Assembly (NCBI RefSeq): GCF_016756535.1
Contig: NZ_AP023247.1
Location: 4,960,501-5,024,500, forward strand
Source: Mesorhizobium sp. 131-2-1
GTDB lineage: Bacteria; Pseudomonadota; Alphaproteobacteria; Rhizobiales; Rhizobiaceae
Direction of reading: 5' to 3'
Length of the DNA: 64,000 nt
The position numbers were made by a program, and so were the translations under genes. The notes beneath the pieces were generated by a model. That model did no database searches, had not been told where the DNA came from, and saw nothing but the letters and a program-made list of their open reading frames with translations. Of the stretch, positions 53,139 to 62,741 are shown piece after piece. How positions within the stretch are numbered: the first letter of the stretch is position 1; every line of letters starts with the position of its first letter.

Positions 53139-54125
53139 TTACCGGGCGCCGGCGGTGGCACCCGCCAACGTCGCATCGACATTGGCGGCGTCCACGATGC
53201 CCGGTCCGGTCAGCACCGGCTTCGTTGGCAGGTCGAGCCCATAGTTGACGAAGCCGTTGAGCAGCGACACCGCCAAATAACCTTGGAGGTAAGGCTGCTG
53301 GTCGATGGAGAACATCTGCTTGCCGTCCTTGATACGCTGCAGGCCGGTTTCGTCCATGTCGAAGGAAGCGAGCTTGACCTTGTCGCCGACATTGGCCTGG
53401 CCGATCGCGTTGGCGGCGCTGTTGGCATCGCCGGCGCTGATGGTGATGACGCCGTCGATGCTGGCGTCCTTCAACACAGCGGCCTTGATCGCCTCGGCGA
53501 CCGCGGTCGGGTTGCCGAAGCTCGACGAGGGCAGCGGCAGCTGGCTCGACTTGCCGCCGCTCTTGGCGATGGCGTCGGCAATGCCCTTGCAGCGATCCTC
53601 GGTGTTGGTGGCGCCCGGAAGCGTGTTGACGCAAAGCACGTTCTTGGCGCCATGGCTGCCATAGTACGCGCCGCCACCGAGACCGGCCGTGTACTCCTCG
53701 TTGCCGACATAGTTCATGGCGCCGAGCCGCTTGGCCGCGTCCATGCCGCCGGAATTGTAGATGATGAGCGGCACGCCCGCGGCAACGACCTCCTTGAAGG
53801 CGTCGTCCATCGCCTCCGGCACCCAGTCCGGGCCGACGATGGCGCTCGGGTTCTGGCTGAGCGCGGTGCGGATGAGCTTGGCGGCGTCAGGCCCGAGATT
53901 GTCGTAATTCTGCGGTCCGAGCCAGGTGACCGAGCCGCCTGTCAATTCGGCGACCTTGCCGGCGTCGTCGGCGCCCTTCTTGACCTTCGACCAGAACGGA
54001 TCGTCGGCCTTGCCGCCGATGACGAATATCTTTGCGCCCTTGGATTCGGCCATTGCCGATGTCGCCGACGCGCCGGCCACGCCGGCGAGCAGGATAGCCG
54101 CCAAAAGTCTGGTGATACGCTTCAT
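53139..54125 (-). CDS. Sugar ABC transporter periplasmic binding protein (RbsB/MocB type)
   Basis: A 328-residue type I periplasmic binding protein. A signal peptide (about 1-26, ATSAMAES) is followed by the two-lobed domain: KIFVIGGKADDPFWSKVKKG, VGPDWVPEAMDDAFKEVVAAGV, then SIDGVITISAGDANS and KLASFDMDETGLQRIKDG. These are typical of sugar, inositol and rhizopine binders. GGGAGGAAAG lies 6-8 nt before the ATG at 54125. The ligand is unknown. Confidence 0.92.
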   Translation of the reverse strand: MKRITRLLAAILLAGVAGASATSAMAESKGAKIFVIGGKADDPFWSKVKKGADDAGKVAELTGGSVTWLGPQNYDNLGPDAAKLIRTALSQNPSAIVGPDWVPEAMDDAFKEVVAAGVPLIIYNSGGMDAAKRLGAMNYVGNEEYTAGLGGGAYYGSHGAKNVLCVNTLPGATNTEDRCKGIADAIAKSGGKSSQLPLPSSSFGNPTAVAEAIKAAVLKDASIDGVITISAGDANSAANAIGQANVGDKVKLASFDMDETGLQRIKDGKQMFSIDQQPYLQGYLAVSLLNGFVNYGLDLPTKPVLTGPGIVDAANVDATLAGATAGAR

Positions 54126-54231
54126 GTCTTTCCTCCCAGTTGCCGTCTTCAGACGGGTTTTTGAAAATTGCTGCCTCTCCTCCACGCGCGTCCCCTCCGG
54201 CCGCGTGTGACGTGTTCAAGGGTTCCTGGGC

Positions 54232-55239
54232 TCACGCCCTGGCGTTCACGCGCTCCCGCTTTTTCTGGAACCGGGCGTCCATCAGGGCATCGCCCTGCTT
54301 GGTGCCGTCGTGCCAGGTGCCGAACCACCTATCGAGCGGGATCAGCCCGTCGCCGCCGTAGTTCACCTCGAAGTATTTGTGGTGCAGGTAATGCGCATAG
54401 GCGTGGCTCGAAACGGCCGTGTCCTCGGTCAGCTCCAGTTTCTCGAAGCCGAGATGGCCGTTGACGGCGCCAAAGCCCGCGACATGCAGCTGGAACAGCG
54501 CGACGATCGGGTTGGACGGGATCACGAGGTGCCAGAAGACAACCGCATGATAGAGGAACCCTTCCACCGGATGCATCGACAGCGACGACCATGGCGACGG
54601 GTTGATCGAGTTGTGGTGGACCGAATGGATCCAGCGATAGAGCGGTCCCCAATGGATCAGGCGGTGGATGAAGAAGAAGTGCACCTCGTGGATCGCCGGC
54701 GCGATCAAAACCAGTGCCGCGAGATAGACAGGATGGTCTGCCCAGCCGAGCCACGGCACATATCCCTTTGCGAAGCACCACAGGAAGACGACCTCGACCA
54801 CGGTCCAAAGCGGGATGGTGATGAAGAACGAGCGCAGGAAATTGTCGAGGTTCTGGCTCTGGAACCAGAAGACGTCGGACGGCGTATCGCTCGGGAATTT
54901 GTGATTGTACTTGAACCGGGTCGCCTGAGCGCGCTGGATGAAATAGCGCAGCTCGAAGATGCCGTAGAAGACGAAGATCGCGGCGGCGTTGACGGCATAG
55001 AGCCACAGCACCCAGCCCCAGCTGATCGTCTTCATCGTCTCGACGCCAGGGACAATGTAGAACCAGTAAAGCAGCGCGGTCGCCATGTGGAAGGCATTCC
55101 ACGGCCAGATATAGCCGGGCAGCCAAGCCAGGATTTTCGGCAGCCTCAGTGGCCAGGTCCAGAACGGCACGACCTCGAGGGCGGCGTTCGGCTTCCAGTC
55201 GCCGCGTTTGTCGCGCTTGCCGTATTCGAGATCGTCCAT
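54232..55239 (-). CDS. Membrane histidine-box hydroxylase (sterol desaturase/fatty acid hydroxylase superfamily)
   Basis: A 335-residue polytopic di-iron enzyme. Three histidine boxes are visible: HFFFIHRLIH (187-196), HSVHH (205-209) and HYLHH (283-287), with helices between. Superfamily members hydroxylate or desaturate with O2 and electrons from a ferredoxin or cytochrome b5. Here a Rieske ferredoxin gene lies in the same operon. GGAGG precedes the ATG. First gene of the seven-gene operon, divergent from LacI. The physiological substrate may be a polyol ether rather than a lipid (inference); MocD of rhizopine catabolism plays the comparable oxygenase role. Confidence 0.88.
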   Translation of the reverse strand: MDDLEYGKRDKRGDWKPNAALEVVPFWTWPLRLPKILAWLPGYIWPWNAFHMATALLYWFYIVPGVETMKTISWGWVLWLYAVNAAAIFVFYGIFELRYFIQRAQATRFKYNHKFPSDTPSDVFWFQSQNLDNFLRSFFITIPLWTVVEVVFLWCFAKGYVPWLGWADHPVYLAALVLIAPAIHEVHFFFIHRLIHWGPLYRWIHSVHHNSINPSPWSSLSMHPVEGFLYHAVVFWHLVIPSNPIVALFQLHVAGFGAVNGHLGFEKLELTEDTAVSSHAYAHYLHHKYFEVNYGGDGLIPLDRWFGTWHDGTKQGDALMDARFQKKRERVNARA

Positions 55240-55503
55240 GCCGGGCCTCCACTCAGCGATGCCGCAAGGATGGCCCGCACGCGACGGCGCTTCCGCCTCG
55301 GGTCAGGCGGCCGCAATGCGCTCGTGCTGTTGCTATCCCGCGGCCGGCGACGTTCTTGCCGCGCTCGCTTGTCCAGTGATAAACATCTTGATCCAAAATG
55401 AATCAAGAATAGAATGTTTATTCCAAAATGATTGTGTCATTCGTGTCAAAATCGCCCGCTGGATGATATTTTCGTATCATCGATAGGGCGCGAGTGAGAT
55501 GAA
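55240..55503. promoter_or_regulatory. Divergent promoter region with LacI-operator-like repeats
   Basis: Between the hydroxylase and lacI-type genes. GATGATA-N6-TATCATC (55462-55481) is a perfect 7-bp-arm palindrome 22 nt before the regulator's ATG. TTGAT-N9-ATCAA (55388-55406) is a second one. CCAAAATGA occurs at 55393 and again 30 bp on at 55423. These are AT-rich in a GC-rich setting and are good operator candidates; binding is inferred. Confidence 0.55.
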
Positions 55504-56541
55504 ATGGATCAGCGCAAGCGACCGACCATCAAGGATGTTGCCGCCGAGGCGAAAGTCTCGGTCGCCACCGTCAACCGAGTGCTCGGCGGTTCGGACGCCG
55601 TGCGCCAGGGGACGCGAGAGCGCGTCATGCTGGCGGCGGAGCAGATCGGTTTTTATGGCACCGGCGCGCTGAGGAGCCGTGTCGCGGCAGCGCGGCCGCG
55701 TTACAAGTTCGGCTTCCTGCTGCACCAGCCCGGCCGCGTCTTCTATCGCAACACCGCCGAAGCGCTGCGCGCGGCGGCCCAGGGCGTTGTCGACGCCGAA
55801 ATAGACGTGCGAACGGAGTTCCTGGACGATCTATCGCCGCAGAACATTGCATCGCGGATGCTGGCACTGGGCGCCGAATGCGACGCGATCGGGGTGGTGG
55901 CGGCGGTGCACCCGCTCGTCATCCAGGCGGTCGACGCGCTACATGCCCGCAATGTGCCGGTCTTCGCGCTGATTTCGCAGATATCGGCGACCGGCCAGGT
56001 CCACTATGTCGGCCTGGACAATTGGAAAGTTGGGCGCACCGCCGCCTGGGTGTTCGAACATGTTTGCCAGGCGCCGGGCAAACTCGGAATCCTCGTCGGC
56101 AATCACCGCTATCGTTGCCAGGAAATGAACGAAAGCGGCTTCCGCTCCTATTTCCGCGAGCACGCGCCGGGCTTCACTCTGCTCGAGCCGCTGCCGACTT
56201 TCGAGTCGAGCGCCATCGCGCAGGAGATGACGGAGAAGCTGCTCACCGACAACCCGGATCTGTCGGGCCTCTATGTCGCCGGTGGCGGCATCACAGGCGC
56301 CATTGCAGCGCTGCGCGCCAGCGGACGGGCCGGCAGCCTCGTCGTCGTCGGTTATGAGATGATGGATGTGACCCGCGAAGCACTGCTCGATGGCACACTG
56401 ACCTTCGTCATCGCGCATCCGCTTTCCCGCCTGGCCAATGAGGTGATGGCCGGCATGGTCCGCGCCGTCTCCGCACCGAATGAAGGCGGCAACGTCACGA
56501 CCATCCTGCCCTTCGACATCTACACGCGCGAGAACATCTAG
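55504..56541 (+). CDS. LacI-family transcriptional regulator
   Basis: A 345-residue regulator. The N-terminal LacI helix-turn-helix (about 7-30, TIKDVAAEAKVSVATVNRVL) and hinge precede a periplasmic-binding-protein-like sensor domain (KFGFLLHQPGRVFYRNTAEA, GVVAAVHPLVIQAVDALH, YVGLDNWKVGRTAAWVF). This sub-branch carries an RbsB-like effector domain, and the effector is probably the transported sugar. Divergent from the seven-gene operon and its likely repressor. Confidence 0.92.
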   Translation: MDQRKRPTIKDVAAEAKVSVATVNRVLGGSDAVRQGTRERVMLAAEQIGFYGTGALRSRVAAARPRYKFGFLLHQPGRVFYRNTAEALRAAAQGVVDAEIDVRTEFLDDLSPQNIASRMLALGAECDAIGVVAAVHPLVIQAVDALHARNVPVFALISQISATGQVHYVGLDNWKVGRTAAWVFEHVCQAPGKLGILVGNHRYRCQEMNESGFRSYFREHAPGFTLLEPLPTFESSAIAQEMTEKLLTDNPDLSGLYVAGGGITGAIAALRASGRAGSLVVVGYEMMDVTREALLDGTLTFVIAHPLSRLANEVMAGMVRAVSAPNEGGNVTTILPFDIYTRENI

Positions 56542-56581
56542 GCGGGTGGTTCGCCCATTGATGCTTGCTGCGGTATGCCTG

Positions 56582-58126
56582 TCACCGCCCCCTGGCCAGG
56601 CTGCCCAGAATCCCGCGCACGATCGCGCGGCCGACGGACGAGCCGACCGAGCGCACCACCGACTTGATCGCCGCTTCAGCCACCGTCTGGCGATTGGAGG
56701 GGCGCGGCGCCGGCGCCCGGCGGCCGCCGGACTGCGGGGCGGGATCGTCGCCGAAACCGGGAATGGTCCAGCGCGAGCGGCCGCTATCGGCCTGTTGCGC
56801 CTGCTGCTCGGCCTCCTGCGCCTCCCTGGCCTTCTTCTGCAACATCTCGAAGGCCGATTCGCGGTCGATGGTCTGGTCGTACTGGCCGGAGACCGGGCTT
56901 TCCGCGACCAGCTGGCGGCGCTCGTCCGGCGTGATCGGGCCAAGCCGCGACGACGGCGGCCGGATCAGCGTGCGCTGGACCATGGACGGCACGCCCTTGG
57001 CCTCCAGCGTCGAAACCAGCGCCTCGCCGGTGGCGAGCTGGGTGATCGCGGTCATGCAGTCGAAATCGGGGTTGGGGCGGAACGTCTCGGCCGCCGTCCG
57101 CACGGCCTGCTGCTCGCGCGGTGTATAGGCGCGCAGCGCGTGCTGGACGCGGTTGCCGAGCTGGGCCAGGACCTTTTCGGGAATATCCAGCGGGTTCTGG
57201 GTGACGAAATAGACGCCGACGCCCTTGGAGCGGATCAGCCGCACCACCTGCTCGACGCGGTCGATCAGCACCTTCGGCGCGTCCTCGAACAACAGATGCG
57301 CCTCGTCGAAGAAGAAGACCAGCTTCGGCCTTTCGGGATCGCCGACCTCGGGCATTTCCTCGAACAGTTCCGACATCAGCCAGAGCAGGAAGGTGGCGTA
57401 GAGGCGCGGGTTCATCATCAGCTTGTCGGCGGCGAGCACGCTGATCGCGCCACGGCCGTCGCGGGTGGTGCGCATGATGTCGGCGATGCGCAGCGCCGGC
57501 TCGCCGAAGAAGTTCGCCGCGCCCTGTTGCTCCAGCACCAGGAGGGTGCGCTGGATGGCGCCGACGGACGGCTTCGTCACATTGCCGTAGCGGGCGCTGA
57601 GCTCGTCAGCGCGCTCGGCGACGTTGGCGAGCAGCGCCTGCAGGTCCTTGAGGTCTAGCAAAAGCAGGCCTTCCTCGTCGGCGATGCGGAAGGCGATGTT
57701 CATGATGCCTTCCTGCGCCTCGGTGAGGTTCATCAGGCGCGAGAGCAGCAGCGGCCCCATCTCCGAGATGGTGGCGCGGATCGGATGGCCCTGTTCGCCG
57801 AACAGGTCCCAGAAGATGACCGGGAATTCCTGGAAGTCGTAGGGATCGAGCTTCACCTGCTCGGCGCGCTTGACCAGGAAATCCTTGGCCTCGCCCATCA
57901 TGGCGATGCCGGAAAGATCGCCCTTGATGTCGGCACAGAACACCGGCACGCCGGCGTTGGAAAAGCCTTCGGCGAGGATCTGCAGGCTGACCGTCTTGCC
58001 GGTGCCGGTGGCGCCGGTGATCAGGCCGTGGCGGTTGCCATATTGCAGCAGAAGCTGTTCGGGGCGCTGGTAGCTGTCGTCGGGCTTGCGGCTGGCGCCG
58101 ATGAAAATGCTCTCGTCGTCAGCCAT
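56582..58126 (-). CDS. HerA-like DUF853 ATPase (YjgR type)
   Basis: A 514-residue P-loop ATPase of the DUF853/HerA-like group. It begins [17 protein letters not shown], with Walker A in [14 protein letters not shown], Walker B in [14 protein letters not shown], and the [28 protein letters not shown] segment. The C-terminus is Pro/Arg-rich with a short hydrophobic end. The relative HerA moves along DNA, but the role of this short type is unknown. The ATG at 58126 was chosen over an upstream in-frame start lacking family character. Monocistronic. Confidence 0.9.
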   Translation of the reverse strand: MADDESIFIGASRKPDDSYQRPEQLLLQYGNRHGLITGATGTGKTVSLQILAEGFSNAGVPVFCADIKGDLSGIAMMGEAKDFLVKRAEQVKLDPYDFQEFPVIFWDLFGEQGHPIRATISEMGPLLLSRLMNLTEAQEGIMNIAFRIADEEGLLLLDLKDLQALLANVAERADELSARYGNVTKPSVGAIQRTLLVLEQQGAANFFGEPALRIADIMRTTRDGRGAISVLAADKLMMNPRLYATFLLWLMSELFEEMPEVGDPERPKLVFFFDEAHLLFEDAPKVLIDRVEQVVRLIRSKGVGVYFVTQNPLDIPEKVLAQLGNRVQHALRAYTPREQQAVRTAAETFRPNPDFDCMTAITQLATGEALVSTLEAKGVPSMVQRTLIRPPSSRLGPITPDERRQLVAESPVSGQYDQTIDRESAFEMLQKKAREAQEAEQQAQQADSGRSRWTIPGFGDDPAPQSGGRRAPAPRPSNRQTVAEAAIKSVVRSVGSSVGRAIVRGILGSLARGR

Positions 58127-58456
58127 GTGTCCGGTCTCCGCGAACCTGATGAAGTTAAAAGCAAAAGGCCTCGCCTGAGGTATAGTGACGCGTCGCAGCA
58201 GCGACAATGCTCCTATCGCAATTTGGGGTTCAATCGCAATTTGGCTTCAGTCGGATTTGACACTCAGGCCAAAGCTGGGCCTTGCCGGACTTCCTGCACC
58301 TTGCGAATTCCGCGCATGTTTGGCATCGGTTGGTGATCCACCCGGCCGCCTGCGTGGCGCATTGTGATATCGGCCGTGGAACCTTAGACTGACGGTTCGA
58401 TTGATGCGGCAGACGGCGCATGACCACGAAAGGATCACGCGCTGAATCAAAGGTGC
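58127..58456. other. Gene-free interval between the HerA-like and methylmalonyl-CoA mutase genes
   Basis: No gene supported. An imperfect tandem repeat, TCGCAATTTGG...TCGCAATTTGG, is at 58217-58245. It probably contains the divergent promoters. A small palindrome follows at 58457. Confidence 0.5.
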
Positions 58457-58484
58457 TACAGCGTACGCTGCGCGCGGCGCTGTA
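58457..58484. repeat. Short palindrome TACAGCG...CGCTGTA
   Basis: Seven-base arms (58457-58463 and 58478-58484), GC-rich loop, 14 nt before the small-subunit ATG. It resembles the 28670-28697 element. Confidence 0.45.
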
Positions 58485-58498
58485 AGGGAGGAGAACGG

Positions 58499-59941
58499 AT
58501 GGGCGCCGGCGCCTTGACCAGGGAAGTCGACCTTCAGAACGCTGACCGCCAGCGCTGGCTGACGCTTGCCGAAAAGGCGCTGGCCGGAGGCTCCTTCGAG
58601 GAGCGGCTCGTTTCCCACAGCGACGACGGCATCCGCATCGAGCCGCTCTATGAGCGTTCGGTCACCGCCGAACCGCTGGTCAGGGCAAATCCCGGAGCGT
58701 CATGGATCGTCAGCCAGCGTGTCGACGATCCGGATGTCGCCCGCGCCAAGGCGCAGGCGCTGGAGGATGTCGCGCAGGGCGCCACCGGCCTGTCGCTGGT
58801 CTTCGAGGGCGCGCCGAACGCTTTCGGCTACGGCCTGCCACGGACGGCCGAGGCGCTGGAGACGGTGCTCGACGGCGTGCCGCTCAATCGCGTCCAGGTC
58901 CGCATAGACGCCCATCCCTGGAGCCGCGCGGTGGCCGACTGGCTGGTGGCGTTCCTCGGCAAGCGCCGCTCCGATCCGACCAAGCTCAACCTCTCGTTCG
59001 GCATCGATCCGGCGGCGATCTTCGCCGGCACCGGCCGGCTGCGCATGTCGATCGAAGCGCTGCAGGAATCGATGCCGCAATCGATGGCGCATTTCTTCTC
59101 AATGGGCGTGCCGGGCGTGCTGCTCGAGGCCGACGGGCGCGTCTTCCACAATGCCGGCGCCACCGAGGCGCAGGAGCTCGGCACGATGCTCGCCTCCGCG
59201 GTCTCCTATCTCAGGATGTTCGAGAAGGCGCGGCAGCCGCTGGTCTATGCCGCGCCCCATATCGGCTTCGCGCTCAGCGTCGACCAGGACCAGTTGCTGT
59301 CGATGGCCAAGGTGCGGGCGCTGCGCCGGCTGTGGGCCCGCATCCAGGAAGTCTGCTCGATCCCGGCCTCGACCGCCAGCATCCATGCCGAGACATCCTA
59401 TCGCATGATGACGACGGCGGACCCGGAAACCAACATATTGCGCACGGCGATCGCCTGTTTCGCGGCCGCCGCCGGCGGGGCCGATTCGATCTCCATCCTG
59501 CCGCACACCATCGCGCACGGGCTGCCGGCCGGCTTTGCCCGCCGCGTCGCCCGCAACGCCCAGCTGATCATGGCGCATGAAAGCCATGTCGATCATGTCG
59601 CCGATCCCGCCAGCGGCTCGGGCGCGGTCGAGGCGCTGACCAATGATCTCTGCGCGACAGCGTGGGAGGAACTCCAGCGCATCGAGGCCGAGGGCGGCGT
59701 GCTGGCGAGCCTGCAGCAAGGATATATCCAGAACCGCGTGCAGACGGCCGCGGCGAAGCGCAATGCCGAGTACCGGACAGGCTCGCGCGCGATCATCGGC
59801 ACCACGCTGTTCCGCGCCGGCAGCGAGCGCCAGGTCGAGACCCTGCCGGCGGAGCGGCGGCCGGCGCTGACGGAGGGCGTCGCTGTGTGTGAGCCGCTGT
59901 TTCCGGTGCGCATCGACCAGTCGATCGGAGCCGGCGCATGA
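58499..59941 (+). CDS. mutA: Methylmalonyl-CoA mutase small subunit
   Basis: A 480-residue subunit of the (R)-methylmalonyl-CoA to succinyl-CoA mutase heterodimer. The TIM barrel resembles the large subunit ([51 protein letters not shown]), but no B12-binding domain follows, so it is structural or regulatory, as in other two-subunit mutases. GGGAGGAG lies 5 nt before the ATG. It overlaps the large-subunit gene by 4 nt (ATGA), so the two are coupled. The pathway is propionate and odd-chain or branched-chain breakdown. Confidence 0.92.
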   Translation: MGAGALTREVDLQNADRQRWLTLAEKALAGGSFEERLVSHSDDGIRIEPLYERSVTAEPLVRANPGASWIVSQRVDDPDVARAKAQALEDVAQGATGLSLVFEGAPNAFGYGLPRTAEALETVLDGVPLNRVQVRIDAHPWSRAVADWLVAFLGKRRSDPTKLNLSFGIDPAAIFAGTGRLRMSIEALQESMPQSMAHFFSMGVPGVLLEADGRVFHNAGATEAQELGTMLASAVSYLRMFEKARQPLVYAAPHIGFALSVDQDQLLSMAKVRALRRLWARIQEVCSIPASTASIHAETSYRMMTTADPETNILRTAIACFAAAAGGADSISILPHTIAHGLPAGFARRVARNAQLIMAHESHVDHVADPASGSGAVEALTNDLCATAWEELQRIEAEGGVLASLQQGYIQNRVQTAAAKRNAEYRTGSRAIIGTTLFRAGSERQVETLPAERRPALTEGVAVCEPLFPVRIDQSIGAGA

Positions 59942-62061
59942 TCCCCGATTTCAGCCAGATCGGCTGGTCCGCGCCTCGGCGTGCGCCGGTCGAGCTCAAG
60001 GGCCAGCGGATGACGCCGGAAGGCATCGCCGTCAAACATCTCTATACGCAGGGCGATCTCAAAGGGCTGGCGAACCTCGATACCTATCCGGGCCTGCCGC
60101 CTTTCGTGCGCGGCCCCTACCCGACAATGTATGTCCAGCAGCCATGGACGATCCGGCAATATGCGGGGTTTTCGACGGCGGAGGAATCCAACGCCTTCTA
60201 CCGGCGCAACCTCGCCGCCGGGCAGAAGGGCCTGTCGGTCGCCTTCGACCTTGCCACCCATCGCGGCTATGACAGCGACCATCCGCGCGTCGCCGGCGAT
60301 GTCGGCATGGCGGGCGTGGCGATCGACTCCATCCTCGACATGCGCCAGCTGTTTGACGGCATCCCGCTCGGCGAAATGACGGTGTCGATGACGATGAACG
60401 GCGCGGTGCTGCCGGTCATGGCGCTCTACATCGTCGCGGCCGAAGAACAGGGCGTTGCCGAGAAGGATCTCGCTGGAACCATCCAGAACGACATCCTGAA
60501 GGAGTTCATGGTCCGCAACACCTACATCTATCCGCCGAAACCCTCGATGCGGATCGTGTCGGACATTTTCGCCTACACCTCGCGGCACATGCCGAAGTTC
60601 AATTCGATCTCGATCTCCGGCTACCACATGCAGGAGGCGGGCGCGACGGCCGACCTGGAGCTCGCCTACACCATCGCCGACGGCATCGAGTATGCCCGCG
60701 CCGGTGTCGCCGCCGGGCTCGATATCGACCGCTTCGCGCCGCGGCTGTCCTTCTTCTGGGCGGTCGGCATGGACTTCTTCATGGAGGTCGCCAAGCTGCG
60801 GGCCGCACGCCTGCTGTGGTCGAGCCTGATGGCGAAGAACTTTTCGCCGAAGGACGAGCGCTCGCTGTCGCTGCGCACCCATTGCCAGACGTCCGGATGG
60901 TCGCTGACAGCGCAGGATCCGTACAACAACATCACCCGCACGATGATCGAGGCGATGGCGGCGACGCAAGGCCACACGCAGTCGCTGCACACCAATTCCT
61001 TCGACGAGGCGATGGCGCTGCCGACCGACCATTCGGCCCGCGTCGCCCGCAACACGCAGCTTATCCTGCAGAAGGAATCCGGCACCACGCGCATCGTCGA
61101 TCCCTGGGGCGGCTCGGCCTTCGTCGAGCGCCTGACGCATGATCTCGCGGCGCGCGCGCTCGCCCATATCGAGGAGGTCGAGAGCCTTGGCGGCATGGCC
61201 GCGGCGATCGAGCAAGGCATTCCCAAGCTGCGCATCGAGGAAGCGGCCGCCCGCACCCAGGCGCGCATCGATTCCGGCGAGCAGGTGCTGGTCGGCGTCA
61301 ACGCGCACCGGCCTCAGACCGACATCGCGGTCGACGTGCTCAAGATCGACAATGCCGAGGTCAAGGCCCGGCAACTGGCGAAGCTGCAGCGGCTGAAAGG
61401 CACGCGCGACGTCGGCGCGGTCGAAAGCGCGCTTGCCGCGCTGACCCGCGCGGCCGAGAGCGACGGGAACCTGCTTGAATTCGCCATCCGCGCGGCGCGC
61501 GCCAACGCGACCGTCGGCGAGATTTCGCTGGCGCTGGAAAAGGTCTTCGGGCGCCATGTCGCCTCGGTGCAGACGATCTCCGGCGTCTACCGCGATGCGC
61601 TCGGCGACAATCCGGCGCTCGAAAAGCTGCAGGACAAGATCGAGGCGTTCGAGAAGACGTCCGGCGGCAAGCCGCGCATCCTGGTCGCCAAGATGGGACA
61701 GGACGGCCACGACCGCGGCCAGAAGGTGATCGCCACCGCCTTTGCCGATCTCGGCTTCGACGTCACCGTCGGTCCGATGTTCCAGACGCCGGAGGAGATC
61801 GCGAAACTGGCGGTCCAGCATGACGTCCACATCATCGGCGCCTCCTCGCTGGCGGCGGGACACCTGACGCTCATTCCGGAGCTCAGGGAGGCGCTGAAGA
61901 AGCTCGGCCATGGCGACATGCTGATCGTCGCCGGCGGTGTCATTCCGCCTCAGGATTATGACGCCGTGCTCAAAGCTGGAGCGGCGGAAATCTTCCCGCC
62001 GGGCACTGTCATTCCGGAGGCGGCGGACAGGCTTATGGACCGACTGCTGGCTGCAGCATAA
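59938..62061 (+). CDS. mutB: Methylmalonyl-CoA mutase large subunit
   Basis: A 707-residue catalytic subunit. The barrel carries the substrate-site segments [40 protein letters not shown] and [20 protein letters not shown]. The C-terminal cobalamin domain has the DxHxxG signature in [10 protein letters not shown] (about 587-596), with the axial His near 591, then [11 protein letters not shown]. AdoCbl-dependent rearrangement of methylmalonyl-CoA. Translationally coupled to the small subunit. No MeaB-type GTPase or epimerase is seen nearby. Confidence 0.96.
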   Translation: MIPDFSQIGWSAPRRAPVELKGQRMTPEGIAVKHLYTQGDLKGLANLDTYPGLPPFVRGPYPTMYVQQPWTIRQYAGFSTAEESNAFYRRNLAAGQKGLSVAFDLATHRGYDSDHPRVAGDVGMAGVAIDSILDMRQLFDGIPLGEMTVSMTMNGAVLPVMALYIVAAEEQGVAEKDLAGTIQNDILKEFMVRNTYIYPPKPSMRIVSDIFAYTSRHMPKFNSISISGYHMQEAGATADLELAYTIADGIEYARAGVAAGLDIDRFAPRLSFFWAVGMDFFMEVAKLRAARLLWSSLMAKNFSPKDERSLSLRTHCQTSGWSLTAQDPYNNITRTMIEAMAATQGHTQSLHTNSFDEAMALPTDHSARVARNTQLILQKESGTTRIVDPWGGSAFVERLTHDLAARALAHIEEVESLGGMAAAIEQGIPKLRIEEAAARTQARIDSGEQVLVGVNAHRPQTDIAVDVLKIDNAEVKARQLAKLQRLKGTRDVGAVESALAALTRAAESDGNLLEFAIRAARANATVGEISLALEKVFGRHVASVQTISGVYRDALGDNPALEKLQDKIEAFEKTSGGKPRILVAKMGQDGHDRGQKVIATAFADLGFDVTVGPMFQTPEEIAKLAVQHDVHIIGASSLAAGHLTLIPELREALKKLGHGDMLIVAGGVIPPQDYDAVLKAGAAEIFPPGTVIPEAADRLMDRLLAAA

Positions 62062-62063
62062 GG

Positions 62064-62120
62064 GCGTTATAATTGCCGTTGCAACAATCGGCGCCTCGCG
62101 TTATAATCGGCGTTGCAACA
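62064..62120 (+). promoter_or_regulatory. Direct-repeat promoter/operator of the toxin-antitoxin operon
   Basis: Two 23-bp copies, 62064-62086 and 62098-62120, match at 21 positions. A TTGCAA -35 lies in the first (62079-62084) and a perfect TATAAT -10 in the second (62102-62107), 17 bp apart, so the promoter spans both repeats. Binding of the AbrB-type antitoxin to the repeats would block it. The antitoxin ATG is at 62134. Confidence 0.75.
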
Positions 62121-62133
62121 GGGATGATCCGTT

Positions 62134-62355
62134 ATGAACACCACCATTCGCAAGATCGGCAATTCCGAAGGCGTTATCCTGCCTAAAGAGCTTCTCGACC
62201 GCTTGAACATGAAGGCGGGCGACCAGCTTCAGATCGTCGAGACGGACAAAGGCATTGCCCTTGAACCGGTGGACGACAGCTTCGAGCGGCAGATGGAAGC
62301 TGCCCGCAGGGTCATGGATAAGTACAAGGTTGCGCTTCAGAAGCTCGCCGAATGA
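62134..62355 (+). CDS. AbrB/MazE-type antitoxin
   Basis: A 73-residue antitoxin. The swapped-hairpin AbrB fold is plain in MNTTIRKIGNSEGVILPKELL (N-terminal half), followed by an acidic, helical C-terminus (FERQMEAARRVMDKYK) that would bind the toxin. The gene overlaps the Doc gene by 4 nt (ATGA), the normal order for type II modules. It should neutralise Doc and repress its own promoter through the repeats upstream. Confidence 0.9.
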   Translation: MNTTIRKIGNSEGVILPKELLDRLNMKAGDQLQIVETDKGIALEPVDDSFERQMEAARRVMDKYKVALQKLAE

Positions 62356-62741
62356 GCTGGGAGTTTCTGTCGCGTCGCGCCGTCGAAGCGATGCATGCGG
62401 AGCAGTTGCGCCGCCATGGCGGCGCCCAAGGTTTGAGAGACGAGAATGCTCTCGAATCCGCGCTCGCCCGTGCCGAGAACAAGGCCAACTATGGAGATCC
62501 GTCGGTCGAGGATTTAGCGGCGGCCTATTTCTTCGGCATTGCCAGGAACCATGCTTTCGTCGATGGCAACAAGCGTACGGCCATGGTCGCCGCGGGCGCT
62601 TTCCTGATCATCAACGGCTACAGCCTTACGGCAGACAACGGAACGGTCTACGAATTCGTGATGGGCGTTGCCGCAGGCGAGATCGACGAGGCGGGCGCGG
62701 CAGCCTTCTTCCGCGACCACGTCGTCAAGCTCGAGGATTAG
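62352..62741 (+). CDS. doc: Doc-family (Fic fold) toxin
   Basis: A 129-residue death-on-curing toxin. The Fic/Doc catalytic motif NHAFVDGNKRTA is intact: His67, Asp71, Asn73, Lys74 and Arg75. Phage P1 Doc phosphorylates EF-Tu and stops translation; this toxin probably does the same. The start MSWEFLSRRAVEAMHAEQL is typical of AbrB-linked Docs. Its stop overlaps the convergent GreA-like gene. No frameshift is seen, so the module looks functional. Confidence 0.92.
   Translation: MSWEFLSRRAVEAMHAEQLRRHGGAQGLRDENALESALARAENKANYGDPSVEDLAAAYFFGIARNHAFVDGNKRTAMVAAGAFLIINGYSLTADNGTVYEFVMGVAAGEIDEAGAAAFFRDHVVKLED

Noticed and set aside
59593..61911. A 772-codon minus-strand frame opposite the mutase subunits
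   Set aside because: Antisense shadow spanning two genes; rich in Arg, Asp and Gly, with no domain.
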